The notes under the pieces: model-generated
What the model was told of the DNA's origin: nothing
Databases searched by the model: none
The model's input: only the letters and a program-made list of their open reading frames with translations
Made by a program: the position numbers and the translations under genes
In this document: positions 17,133 through 25,017 of the stretch, piece after piece
Position numbering within the stretch: the stretch's first letter is position 1
How the letters are laid out: each line of letters opens with the position of its first letter
From: UBA5078 sp963977405
Lineage (GTDB): Bacteria > Pseudomonadota > Gammaproteobacteria > Pseudomonadales > Pseudohongiellaceae
Reading direction: 5' to 3'
Assembly (NCBI GenBank): GCA_963977405.1
Contig: CAXBOY010000003.1
Location: 13,113 to 77,112, forward strand
Length of the DNA: 64,000 nucleotides

Positions 17133-17504
17133 TCACGCGCGCAGCATCGACCAAGCTAGGAGTGCCCACGCAGCCAGGAAAGCAACGCCGCCAAGAGGAG
17201 TTATGGCGCCTAGCCATCGAATTCCGCTGAGAGCCAGAACATAGAGGCTGCCAGAGAACAAGACGATCCCGAGCAAGAAAAGATAGCCCGCAGTCTTAAG
17301 AAGGGTTTGATTTGGAAATTGGAGAGTTAGAAGGCCAATGCCAAATAGTGCTAGCGCGTGGTACATATGATATTGCACGCCAGTCTGAAAAGTCTGTAAC
17401 AAGTCTGCGCTGAGTAGGTTCTTAAGGCCGTGCGCTGCGAATGCGCCCAGTGCTACCGCTATAAAGCCATTGATGCCAGCGGCTACCAGAAACAAATTTT
17501 GCAT
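17133..17504 (-). CDS. DUF423 family small membrane protein (YgdD-like)
   Basis: With the ATG at 17504 the protein has 123 residues, as usual for DUF423. The start has an AGGAGA site about seven bases upstream; the longer open frame to 17594 runs into the rpoH terminator and is unlikely. The sequence begins with a helix and AVALGAFAAHGLK, the family signature, followed by three more predicted helices. A FQTGVQYHMYHALALFGIG motif is also typical. It would sit in the inner membrane. No function has been firmly assigned to this family. It lies between rpoH and thiS on the same strand. Confidence 0.9.
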   Translation of the reverse strand: MQNLFLVAAGINGFIAVALGAFAAHGLKNLLSADLLQTFQTGVQYHMYHALALFGIGLLTLQFPNQTLLKTAGYLFLLGIVLFSGSLYVLALSGIRWLGAITPLGGVAFLAAWALLAWSMLRA

Positions 17505-17572
17505 TGGGTTCTCTCCTGCCAGCGATTGGCGAATGCTAAGTCCTAGCGGGCGCATGTTTGCGGGTTTTGCTA

Positions 17573-17614
17573 GCTCAAATAAAAAAGCCGCCAAAGTGAT
17601 TCACTTAGCGGCTT
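17573..17614 (-). terminator. Rho-independent terminator of rpoH
   Basis: On the minus strand, 17 bases after the rpoH stop, a long hairpin reads AAGCCGCTAAGTGA with its partner TCACTTTGGCGGCTT (arms within 17585-17614, nearly closed loop). It is followed by TTTTTTATTT. This is the strongest terminator in the window and separates rpoH from the DUF423-thiS-thiG-trmB run. Confidence 0.88.
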
Positions 17615-17631
17615 CTTCGAACGCGATGCGT

Positions 17632-18492
17632 TTACGCCTGAATCATGCCTTTTACTTTTTCCATGGCATTCTTCTCTAGCTGACGAATACGCTCTGCCGA
17701 TACCTGATACTTCGCGGCTAACTCATGTAGCGTTGCCTTCTCATCGCTTAGCCAGCGGCTCTTGATGATGTCCTTGCTACGCTCGTCAAGGCCGTCCATT
17801 GCAAGGTATAGGCTATCGTTCTTGCTCTCTTCCCACTCTTCGGCTTCGATAGATGCGGCCATGTCGGAAGAAGTGTCTTGTAAATAATACGCAGGAGAGC
17901 GGTAGGCCACATCATCGTCCGCATCGGTATCCGCATCGAAGGCCATATCGTAATTGCTCATGCGGCCTTCCATCTGTCGAACGACTTTAGCGTCAACGCC
18001 CAAGTCTACGGCCATGGCCTCGGCCTCATCGTTACTCAGCCAGCCAAGTGACTTCTTGGAGCTGCGCAGATTAAAGAACAGCTTGCGCTGGGCCTTAGTG
18101 GTCGCGATCTTCACGATGCGCCAGTTGCGCAGGATGAATTCGTGCATTTCGGCTTTAATCCAATGCACAGCAAAAGAGACAAGACGCACACCTACTTCTG
18201 GATTGAAGCGCTTCACGGCTTTCATGAGGCCGACATTGCCTTCTTGGATAAGATCGGCTTGAGACAGGCCATAGCCTGAATAGCTTTTTGCTAGGTGCAC
18301 TACAAAACGCAGGTGCGCGAGCACTAATTGGCGCGCGGCGTCCACGTTATCTTCGTAGTAATACTGATTGGCTAATTCCTTTTCTTGCTCTGGCGTTAGA
18401 ACAGCAATGCTGTTGACCGAGGCAATGTAAGCCGTCAAATCACGACCCGGAACTATGGGGCCATTAACTTGTAAACTTGTTCCTATACTCAT
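17632..18492 (-). CDS. rpoH: RNA polymerase sigma-32 factor (heat shock)
   Basis: RpoH directs RNA polymerase to heat-shock promoters. The 286-residue length fits. Region 2 includes LVLAHLRFVVHLAKSYSGYG and the DLIQEGNVGLMKAVKRF core. The RpoH box QRKLFFNLR, which separates sigma-32 from other group 3 sigma factors, is present just after region 2.4. Region 4.2 has the helix-turn-helix ATLHELAAKYQVSAERIRQL. It lies downstream of ftsX with a 276-base gap. The gap must hold the rpoH promoter(s), but I could not pick out convincing -35/-10 or sigma-E elements. A strong terminator follows the gene. Confidence 0.97.
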   Translation of the reverse strand: MSIGTSLQVNGPIVPGRDLTAYIASVNSIAVLTPEQEKELANQYYYEDNVDAARQLVLAHLRFVVHLAKSYSGYGLSQADLIQEGNVGLMKAVKRFNPEVGVRLVSFAVHWIKAEMHEFILRNWRIVKIATTKAQRKLFFNLRSSKKSLGWLSNDEAEAMAVDLGVDAKVVRQMEGRMSNYDMAFDADTDADDDVAYRSPAYYLQDTSSDMAASIEAEEWEESKNDSLYLAMDGLDERSKDIIKSRWLSDEKATLHELAAKYQVSAERIRQLEKNAMEKVKGMIQA

Positions 18493-18768
18493 AATCAGCC
18501 TTTTGAACTCTTAATCTTGCTTGTTGATAGGTACTCGATAATCGCGCTAATGCACTAATTAATCACCCTTTCAATCTAAACAGTACCATTCTAACACCGC
18601 TCATTTCATCATGCTACGGATCGCAAACGCAGTATCGCTGTAGGTTCGGAGTGTAATTGAGGCGCAATAACTCTATTTCAAGGCTCAAAGTGCGCTTTTT
18701 ATGAAAATGCTTCCATTTGTTTCTTTAAATGGGCGTCATACACAAAATCAATGGTGATGGAGGAACTC

Positions 18769-19737
18769 TTAGTGGGGTTCTATCGCCGCTAAGTGCTGGC
18801 GCACCGAGATGAACGCCCCGAGCCATCCCAGAAGGCTGCCAAGGATAAATAAGACGAGACTATTGGCGGCTCCGAGACCCTGTAACTGGTACTCGCTGCT
18901 GTATAGCGTCAGCAATTCGTTAGCGGGCCCGCGTAAGCTCAGTAAGATTATAGTCAGCAACAGCCAGGCTAATATGCTGCCCGCAAAACCGTAGAGGGCG
19001 CCGGCATAAAGAAATGGCCTTGCGACATAGCTATTGGTGCCTCCAACGAGTTTTACGACCACTATTTCGGCCCTTCTGCCCTCGATAGCCAAGCGGATGG
19101 TATTGCCCACTACGAACAGCACGGCGAGTGCCAATATCAACATCAAACCGGTTGAGGCACGCTGCGCAAGTTGCAGGAAGGCCTGCAGACGCTCTACCCA
19201 CTGGAGGTCTAATTGGGCGGATTGTACTTCGGGCAAGTTACCCAATTCCTCGAGTAACGCGCTGGCCGTGCTGCTGTCGATGCTGCTGGGACTAAGCACT
19301 ATAACCCCAGGTAATGGGTTGCTCTCAAGTGCATCTATAACGTCTCCAAGGCCGGAATGGGCATTGAACTCTGCTGCCGCCTGTGTGGGTGAAATATATT
19401 CGGCGGAGGTAACTTGTTCACGTTGAAGTAGTTGCTCACTAATCCGCATAGCCTCCTCATCTTTGACATATTCGTTCAAGTATAGACTAATCTGGCTTCC
19501 GACATTGATACCGCCGCTCAGTGCTTGAAGATTATTCATACTGACATAGAGAGCGCTAGGTAGGAGTAAGGCTATGCCAATTACGGCAATGGTCATCAGT
19601 GTTGCAGCGGGTGTGCTCAGCAGTCGAAAAACGCTCTCGCGGGCGGTTTTCAGGTGCTGTTGCCAATGTGATTGCAGGGCCCCTCGAGCAGTCCTTTGAC
19701 TCTGTTTCGCGCCGGACGCGCGCTTACGCGTATTCAT
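18769..19737 (-). CDS. ftsX: Cell division protein FtsX
   Basis: FtsX is the membrane half of the FtsEX complex, which transmits ATP hydrolysis in the cytoplasm to peptidoglycan hydrolase activators in the periplasm at the division site. The 322-residue protein has a basic cytosolic N-terminus and a first membrane helix (about 48-66). A periplasmic domain (about 70-190, with GINVGSQISLYLNEYVKDEE) follows, then three more helices (near 195-215, 245-270 and 290-310). It starts within the last four bases of ftsE, so translation is coupled. Confidence 0.95.
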   Translation of the reverse strand: MNTRKRASGAKQSQRTARGALQSHWQQHLKTARESVFRLLSTPAATLMTIAVIGIALLLPSALYVSMNNLQALSGGINVGSQISLYLNEYVKDEEAMRISEQLLQREQVTSAEYISPTQAAAEFNAHSGLGDVIDALESNPLPGVIVLSPSSIDSSTASALLEELGNLPEVQSAQLDLQWVERLQAFLQLAQRASTGLMLILALAVLFVVGNTIRLAIEGRRAEIVVVKLVGGTNSYVARPFLYAGALYGFAGSILAWLLLTIILLSLRGPANELLTLYSSEYQLQGLGAANSLVLFILGSLLGWLGAFISVRQHLAAIEPH

Positions 19738-20432
19738 CGGCCCGCTCCCGGTTGCGGTGTCATTGCGGTGTGATAGGCATCTTGAATCAGCCGACCCTTA
19801 TCTAGAGTCAAAATGCGGTGCTTGAGCCGGGTGATCAGTGAAAGATCGTGGCTGGCAATGAGCATGCTCACGCCAACTTGATTGAACTGCTCGAACAAAT
19901 GCATGATTTCAGCGGCCAGCTCTGGGTCGAGATTCCCGGTGGGCTCGTCGGCAAGAAGAATTTTAGGGCGATTAACTACGGCTCTGGCTATGCCGATGCG
20001 CTGTTGTTCGCCGCCGGACAGCGTGATAGGCAGCATTTTTTCTTTCTTTAAGAGGCCGACTTTATCTAATGCGGCACGCACTCGACGGTCCGCCTCGTGC
20101 TTGGGATAGCCTTCAATCTGTAGTGGCAAGGCGACATTGTCGAAAACATTACGGTCGAATAATAACTGATGGTCTTGAAACACGACCCCTATGCGGCGAC
20201 GGTAGAAGGGAATCTGTGCGGCATCCATGCGGTTGAGGTTTTTACCATTGACGAAGACTTGCCCCTGCTGCGCTTTCTCCATCAGCATAATGAGCTTCAG
20301 CAGCGTGCTTTTGCCTGCGCCAGACCTGCCGGTGAGAAACGCCATCTCGCCGTCTACCAATTCGAAATTGACTTGGCTAAGTGCCTGGTGCCCACCAGGG
20401 TAGCGTTTGCTGACATTGTCGAATTTTATCAT
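19734..20432 (-). CDS. ftsE: Cell division ATP-binding protein FtsE
   Basis: FtsE is the ABC-type ATPase of FtsEX. All ABC motifs are intact in 232 residues: Walker A GRSGAGKST, Q-loop VFQDHQLL, signature LSGGEQQR, Walker B ILLADEPTGNLD and the switch His in LIASHD. The N-terminal MIKFDNVSKRYPGGHQAL is typical. It lies 28 bases downstream of ftsY and overlaps ftsX, giving the standard ftsY-ftsE-ftsX operon. Confidence 0.97.
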   Translation of the reverse strand: MIKFDNVSKRYPGGHQALSQVNFELVDGEMAFLTGRSGAGKSTLLKLIMLMEKAQQGQVFVNGKNLNRMDAAQIPFYRRRIGVVFQDHQLLFDRNVFDNVALPLQIEGYPKHEADRRVRAALDKVGLLKKEKMLPITLSGGEQQRIGIARAVVNRPKILLADEPTGNLDPELAAEIMHLFEQFNQVGVSMLIASHDLSLITRLKHRILTLDKGRLIQDAYHTAMTPQPGAGR

Positions 20433-20460
20433 CGCGAGACCTTAATGAATGTGTCGCGCT

Positions 20461-21495
20461 CTAACCCTGAGCGAATAGGGCGTCGACAAATTGCTGCGCG
20501 GCGAAGGGTCGCAGGTCATCGACCTGTTCTCCTACGCCAATATAGCGGATCGGCAGGCCTAGCTCCTTTGCCATTGCGAACACCATGCCTCCTTTCGCGG
20601 TGCCATCCAATTTCGTGAGTGCCACACCGGTAACTTGAACAGACTTGTGGAAGCTGCGCGCCTGATTGAGCGAATTCTGGCCGGTTGTCGAATCCAGCAC
20701 CAATAGAGTCTCTTGGGGCACCGCTGGGTTGAGCTTCTTGAGAACCCGAACGATCTTCTCCAGTTCCTGCATGAGATTGTCTTTGTTATGCAGTCGTCCG
20801 GCTGTATCGGCGATCAAGACATCGATGCCCTTAGCTTGTGCAGACTGGTAGGCATCGAAAATAACTGAGGCGCTATCGGAACCAGTGGGCTGCGCAACAA
20901 CTGGCACTGCATTGCGCTCACCCCACACTTGCAACTGTTCGACGGCGGCGGCACGGAAGGTATCTCCAGCGGCAAGCATGACCTTATGCCCGTCCTGTTG
21001 AAGCCGTTTTGCCAGCTTGCCAATGGTGGTGGTCTTGCCGGCCCCGTTCACACCGACTACTAGAATCACATAGGGTTTGCTGCTGGTATCGATCACCAAG
21101 GGCACATCGCAGGGTTCCAATAAGGCCGTTAGCTCGGCCTTTAGGCTATCTAACAACGCCTGCGGGTCTGCCAATTGCTTGCGGCCCAACTTTTTGGTGA
21201 GTGCCTGGATAATATGGTCTGTCGCCTCGATGCCCACATCGGATGTTAGTAGCTGGGTCTCGATGTCGTCGAGCAAACCCTGATCGATAGTCTTACGGCC
21301 GAGGATTAGTGTGCTGAGAGAGTCGGAAAGAGCGGTGCGGGTCTTGCTCAGGCTCTGCTTCAGCCGTGTAAACAGGCTAGCACTCGTAGAGTTCTCAGTA
21401 TTGTCTTCAACGACAATAACTGGCTGCTCTTCCGGCGCAGCTACTGGCTCGACGGGGGCGGTCTCTTTTGGCTTTTTCTTAATGAAACTGAACAT
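20461..21495 (-). CDS. ftsY: Signal recognition particle receptor FtsY
   Basis: FtsY is the GTPase receptor that docks SRP-ribosome complexes to the membrane for co-translational insertion. The NG core is complete: GVNGAGKTTTIGKLAKRL (G1), DTFRAAAVEQL, DTAGRLHN (G3) and TKLDGTAKGG (G4). The acidic A domain is short, so the protein has 344 residues against nearly 500 in E. coli; many gammaproteobacteria have similarly short forms. It is the first gene of ftsY-ftsE-ftsX and is divergent from rsmD, with a 111-base promoter region between them. Confidence 0.97.
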   Translation of the reverse strand: MFSFIKKKPKETAPVEPVAAPEEQPVIVVEDNTENSTSASLFTRLKQSLSKTRTALSDSLSTLILGRKTIDQGLLDDIETQLLTSDVGIEATDHIIQALTKKLGRKQLADPQALLDSLKAELTALLEPCDVPLVIDTSSKPYVILVVGVNGAGKTTTIGKLAKRLQQDGHKVMLAAGDTFRAAAVEQLQVWGERNAVPVVAQPTGSDSASVIFDAYQSAQAKGIDVLIADTAGRLHNKDNLMQELEKIVRVLKKLNPAVPQETLLVLDSTTGQNSLNQARSFHKSVQVTGVALTKLDGTAKGGMVFAMAKELGLPIRYIGVGEQVDDLRPFAAQQFVDALFAQG

Positions 21496-21606
21496 GAATG
21501 GGAATCTTCCGAGGCACTGTCTAAGCTCGCTATGCTACCATTTCCCGCGTCCGTAAGACATCAACCCTGCGTCCAAAACGACAGCGCGCATCCTCGGTAG
21601 TCCATA

Positions 21607-22212
21607 ATGAAACAAGTAAAGGGCAAGTCTACAAATAGCCTGCGCGTTATTGCGGGTAAATGGCGCAGCCGAAAACTAAGTTTTCCAGACCTTGATGGCC
21701 TGCGACCTACTGCGGATCGAGTTCGCGAGACGCTTTTCAATTGGCTGCAAGAGCGAATAGTACGGGCGGACTGTTTAGACCTTTTCGCTGGCAGTGGAGC
21801 CTGTGGCATCGAGGCTCTTTCCCGCGGTGCTCGACGCGTGACATTTGTCGACCTCTCGCCTCTCGCAATAGGGGCAATAAGAAGCAATCTAGCATTACTC
21901 GAGGCCAGTGAGTTTGAGCTTGTATGCAAGGACTCGCTAACTTGGATTTGCTCTAAAGAAAAGCCTGATGAAGCACGTTTTGACATTGTGTTCATCGACC
22001 CTCCCTTTGCCTCCGATCTACTAGCGCGCGCCGTTACGACGCTAGAGCGCAGCGGCCTTCTGCGCAAAGATGCATTAATCTATCTAGAGTCTGCTCAGGA
22101 GATTGCAACGGCACAAGTACCTGAGAACTGGCAATTACGTAAATCCAAACGTGCTGGCGCGGTGTACTACTATCTTTATCAACGCCATGACCAGTTAAGT
22201 GAAGCGCAATGA
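21607..22212 (+). CDS. rsmD: 16S rRNA (guanine966-N2)-methyltransferase
   Basis: RsmD methylates G966 of 16S rRNA on the assembled 30S subunit using SAM. The 201-residue protein begins with the typical RVIAGKWRSRKLSFP and GLRPTADRVRETLFNWL segments. It has motif I DLFAGSGACGIEALSRGA and the catalytic DPPF motif (FIDPPFAS). It is divergent from ftsY, as in many relatives, and overlaps yheT by four bases (ATGA), so the two are cotranslated. Confidence 0.95.
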   Translation: MKQVKGKSTNSLRVIAGKWRSRKLSFPDLDGLRPTADRVRETLFNWLQERIVRADCLDLFAGSGACGIEALSRGARRVTFVDLSPLAIGAIRSNLALLEASEFELVCKDSLTWICSKEKPDEARFDIVFIDPPFASDLLARAVTTLERSGLLRKDALIYLESAQEIATAQVPENWQLRKSKRAGAVYYYLYQRHDQLSEAQ

Positions 22213-23240
22213 CAACGCAAGACCCTAATTCTGGCTCATATCGATCGCCTTGGTGGCTTCCCGAAGGTCATACACAGACCCTTTGGCGCCGCTTCTCACC
22301 CCCAACCCCAGTTCGGCAGCGACGCCAGAGGGTTGAATTGAGTGACGGCGACTTCATCGATGTTGACTGGGTAGATGTCGCAGAGGCTAACGCCAAGCCA
22401 GAGCAAGCGATTGTAATGCTACTGCACGGCCTGTGCGGTAGTGCTCTCTCTCCCTATATTCAATCCTTACAAAGACTACTTCAGCAACGTGGTATCGCTA
22501 GTGTTGCTATGAACTTCCGAGGTTGTAGTGGCGAGATAAACCGCAGGGCACGTGCTTATCATTCCGGGTGTACCGAGGATGTTGAGGAGGTGTTTCAATG
22601 CCTGCGTGCCGAACACCCGCAGCGTAATTTCGTATTCGCCGGATACTCACTTGGGGGCAATGTATTACTCAAATGGTTGGCCGAGATAGGTCAGCGCGAG
22701 GGAGTGCTTGGAGGTGTTGCTGTGTCTACGCCTTTTTCTTTGAGTTACTGTTCGCAGGCGTTGAATTCAGGCATGAGCAAGCTCTATGGCCACTATTTTC
22801 GCCGCCGACTTATAGAAGATGTAGAGCGCAAGCGGACGTTCTTTCGCGAGCAAGCTCGTCACACAGGCTGGCAAGATGATTTGGAAAGGTTAGACGCGCT
22901 AGGGAACTTACGCCGCCTTAAGACCCTTTGGGAATTTGACGACCAAGTAACGGCACCCCTTCATGGTTTTAGAGATGCCGAGGATTATTATGGTCGCTGT
23001 AGCAGCGGGCCGCTTTTGCAGGACATTAAGAGCCGAGTAGCGCTAATTCAGAGCGCGAACGATCCCATTATTCCTGTGGCTTCACTGCCTAATGTAGTGA
23101 CACTGCCGCCTCATATCAGCCCGAACCTAGAGGCCGCAGGGGGGCACGTAGGGTTCACATGTGCAGGCGATCCCAATTGGCTCGAAGAGCGTGTTTTTAC
23201 AGCTTTGAGCAAGATGAATGTGTCCACGGATGTTTCGTAG
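22209..23240 (+). CDS. yheT: YheT-family alpha/beta hydrolase
   Basis: The 343-residue protein matches the YheT/ABHD hydrolase family of unproven physiological substrate. It has the N-terminal SPWWLPEGHTQTLWRRF, the oxyanion strand MLLHGLCGS, NFRGCSGE, and the nucleophile elbow GYSLGGNVLLKW. The acid residue is likely in SANDPIIPVASLP and the catalytic His in AAGGHVGFTCA. No signal peptide is seen, so it should be cytosolic or peripheral. It begins inside rsmD. Confidence 0.9.
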   Translation: MTTQDPNSGSYRSPWWLPEGHTQTLWRRFSPPTPVRQRRQRVELSDGDFIDVDWVDVAEANAKPEQAIVMLLHGLCGSALSPYIQSLQRLLQQRGIASVAMNFRGCSGEINRRARAYHSGCTEDVEEVFQCLRAEHPQRNFVFAGYSLGGNVLLKWLAEIGQREGVLGGVAVSTPFSLSYCSQALNSGMSKLYGHYFRRRLIEDVERKRTFFREQARHTGWQDDLERLDALGNLRRLKTLWEFDDQVTAPLHGFRDAEDYYGRCSSGPLLQDIKSRVALIQSANDPIIPVASLPNVVTLPPHISPNLEAAGGHVGFTCAGDPNWLEERVFTALSKMNVSTDVS

Positions 23241-23366
23241 ATTGAGGTGCGCAACCGCTTTGATTAGAATGGCCGCGACTCCAGCGATTCGCGGCATATT
23301 TCGCGCCACTGGCGACACGTCACGACAACGCTAATAACCCAGGCCGATGGCCATGTGGGAGAGTAA

Positions 23367-23852
23367 ATGAGAACCGCTGTTTATCCAGGCACTTTCAACC
23401 CCATTACCAACGGGCATACCGATCTTGTGGAAAGAGCCTCGCGCCTATTCGACCACATTATCGTCGCAGTGGGGGTAAATCGACAGAAGTCGACCGACCT
23501 ATCGGCGCAAGTTCGCGTCGACCTCGCCTCCGAAGTGTTAGGACATTTGCCAAATGTTGAAGTCTGCTCATTCGACACGCTATTGACCGAGTACGTGAAA
23601 CAACGCGGCGCCAATATCATTCTGCGCGGGCTGCGCACCGTCGCCGACTTCGAGTATGAGTTCCAATTGGTAGGCATGAATCGCGTGTTAGAGCCTAACA
23701 TCGAGACGGTATTCCTAGCGCCTGCAGAACACCTTTCCTATATATCCTCTACCTTAGTACGTGAAATCGCCTCCTATGGAGGAGACATCTCAAAGTTTGT
23801 CCACCCAGTGGTGGCGAAAGCGATGATGAAAGATGGTGGCAGGGGCTTGTAA
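23367..23852 (+). CDS. coaD: Phosphopantetheine adenylyltransferase
   Basis: CoaD adenylylates 4'-phosphopantetheine, the penultimate and regulated step of CoA synthesis. The 161-residue protein begins MRTAVYPGTFNPITNGHTD, which contains the TxGH nucleotidyltransferase motif, and ends with YISSTLVREIA (ISSTxxR). A GGGAGAG site precedes the ATG. With coaBC at 4101-5303 the window holds the last three CoA steps except CoaE. It converges on mutM with ten bases between stops. Confidence 0.97.
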   Translation: MRTAVYPGTFNPITNGHTDLVERASRLFDHIIVAVGVNRQKSTDLSAQVRVDLASEVLGHLPNVEVCSFDTLLTEYVKQRGANIILRGLRTVADFEYEFQLVGMNRVLEPNIETVFLAPAEHLSYISSTLVREIASYGGDISKFVHPVVAKAMMKDGGRGL

Positions 23853-23862
23853 GTCGAAGTCG

Positions 23863-24678
23863 CTATTTTTGGCACTGCACACAATAAACACTGCTGCGCT
23901 GCGCCAGGCGTAGCTCTCGCAGTGGCTTGCCACAGGCGAAGCAAGGCTCGCCAGCACGTCCATATACCAGTAGTGACTGCTTGAAATAGCCAGGCCTACC
24001 GTCACCCCCTACAAAATCGCGCAAAGTGGTACCGCCTTGCGTAATTGCGCGCTGTAAGATCTCTTTGGTGCAATCCACTAATTTTTCATAGCGTTTCACT
24101 GAGACTGTGCCCGCGGCACGATCGGGCTTAATCCCTGCCATATGCAAGGCTTCGTTCGCGTAGATGTTGCCTACCCCAACGACCACATGACTGTCCATAA
24201 TAAAGGTCTTGATAGGCACACGTCGCCCGCGCGATAGGGCATGCAATGCTCGACCGCTGAAGTGCTCAGTCAGTGGTTCAGGCCCCAGTTTTCTGAGCAG
24301 AGGGTGAAGCAAAGGTGGCTCTTTAAGCCACAGCATGCAGCCGAAGCGACGAGGGTCGGAGTAGCGCAGTATCGGTCCATGCTCGAACTCGATATCGATG
24401 TGGTCGTGTTTAAGAACTGGATCGACGACGGTGGTGATGCGGAGGCTGCCAGACATGCCAAGGTGGATGAGAATGCAGCTATCGCCTGCGAACACGAGTA
24501 AATATTTACCGCGGCGCTCAACGCGATCGATTTGTCTAGCGGGCAGCTCTTGCGCCAAAGATTCTGGAACAGGCCAACGCAATTGGCCATTTCGTACCCG
24601 CACTTTTTTGACTTTCTGGCCTACGATGTGACTTTGAATTCCTAGTCGGGTTGTTTCTACTTCTGGCAATTCGGGCAT
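23863..24678 (-). CDS. mutM: Formamidopyrimidine-DNA glycosylase
   Basis: MutM removes 8-oxoguanine and other oxidised purines from DNA and cleaves the abasic strand. The essential N-terminus PELPEVET (Pro2 nucleophile, Glu3) is intact. The conserved Lys lies in VERRGKYLLV, followed by helix-two-turn-helix residues. The C-terminal zinc finger has four cysteines in CFACGKPLRELRL and YCVQCQK. Length 271 is typical. It converges with coaD, the conserved gammaproteobacterial neighbour. Confidence 0.97.
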   Translation of the reverse strand: MPELPEVETTRLGIQSHIVGQKVKKVRVRNGQLRWPVPESLAQELPARQIDRVERRGKYLLVFAGDSCILIHLGMSGSLRITTVVDPVLKHDHIDIEFEHGPILRYSDPRRFGCMLWLKEPPLLHPLLRKLGPEPLTEHFSGRALHALSRGRRVPIKTFIMDSHVVVGVGNIYANEALHMAGIKPDRAAGTVSVKRYEKLVDCTKEILQRAITQGGTTLRDFVGGDGRPGYFKQSLLVYGRAGEPCFACGKPLRELRLAQRSSVYCVQCQK

Positions 24679-25017
24679 TCAGAAATTCTCATATAGCGAA
24701 GAAAATAGCGTAAACATTGAGCTAGCACTGTGATGCGCCGTGTTTACAGTGTGCTTGGCCGGGTGTATAAGAGTCGATGTCACTCAAATAAGCGAGTGTC
24801 TTGGCGCCTGACTTTGTAAGTCCAAAATTGTAAGGCATAGTAAGCGTTTGCGCCCGACCTTTCATTCGCGTCTTGAAAGCTGTTGTGCATTCGCAGGTCT
24901 ACTCTAAGGTGACCATTAAAACCGCGAAGTAAAACCATTCGCCCAACGAGGGCGTATATTGGGAAGTAAGACTATCGAGAACCAGCAAATACTCCATTGA
25001 AACTTCGGGATCGACTC
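24679..25017. other. Promoter and leader region before the PEGA/VWA/proton-channel operon
   Basis: This 339-base stretch separates mutM (minus strand) from the first gene of the large plus-strand cluster. It contains a well-formed sigma70-type promoter (listed separately) and, downstream, two small inverted repeats in the expected leader. CACTC...GAGTG lies at 24781-24798, and CGCCC-AACGA-GGGCG at 24940-24954. Neither is followed by a T run, so they are not terminators. The leader would be about 240 bases, longer than usual. No small gene is convincing in it. Confidence 0.5.
24743..24771 (+). promoter_or_regulatory. Sigma70-type promoter upstream of the envelope-machine operon
   Basis: TTTACA at 24743-24748 and TATAAG at 24766-24771 are spaced by exactly 17 bases. 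It is the best promoter match in the mutM-24997 gap and points toward the 24997-40144 gene run, none of whose internal gaps shows an equally good match. Motif evidence only. Confidence 0.6.
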
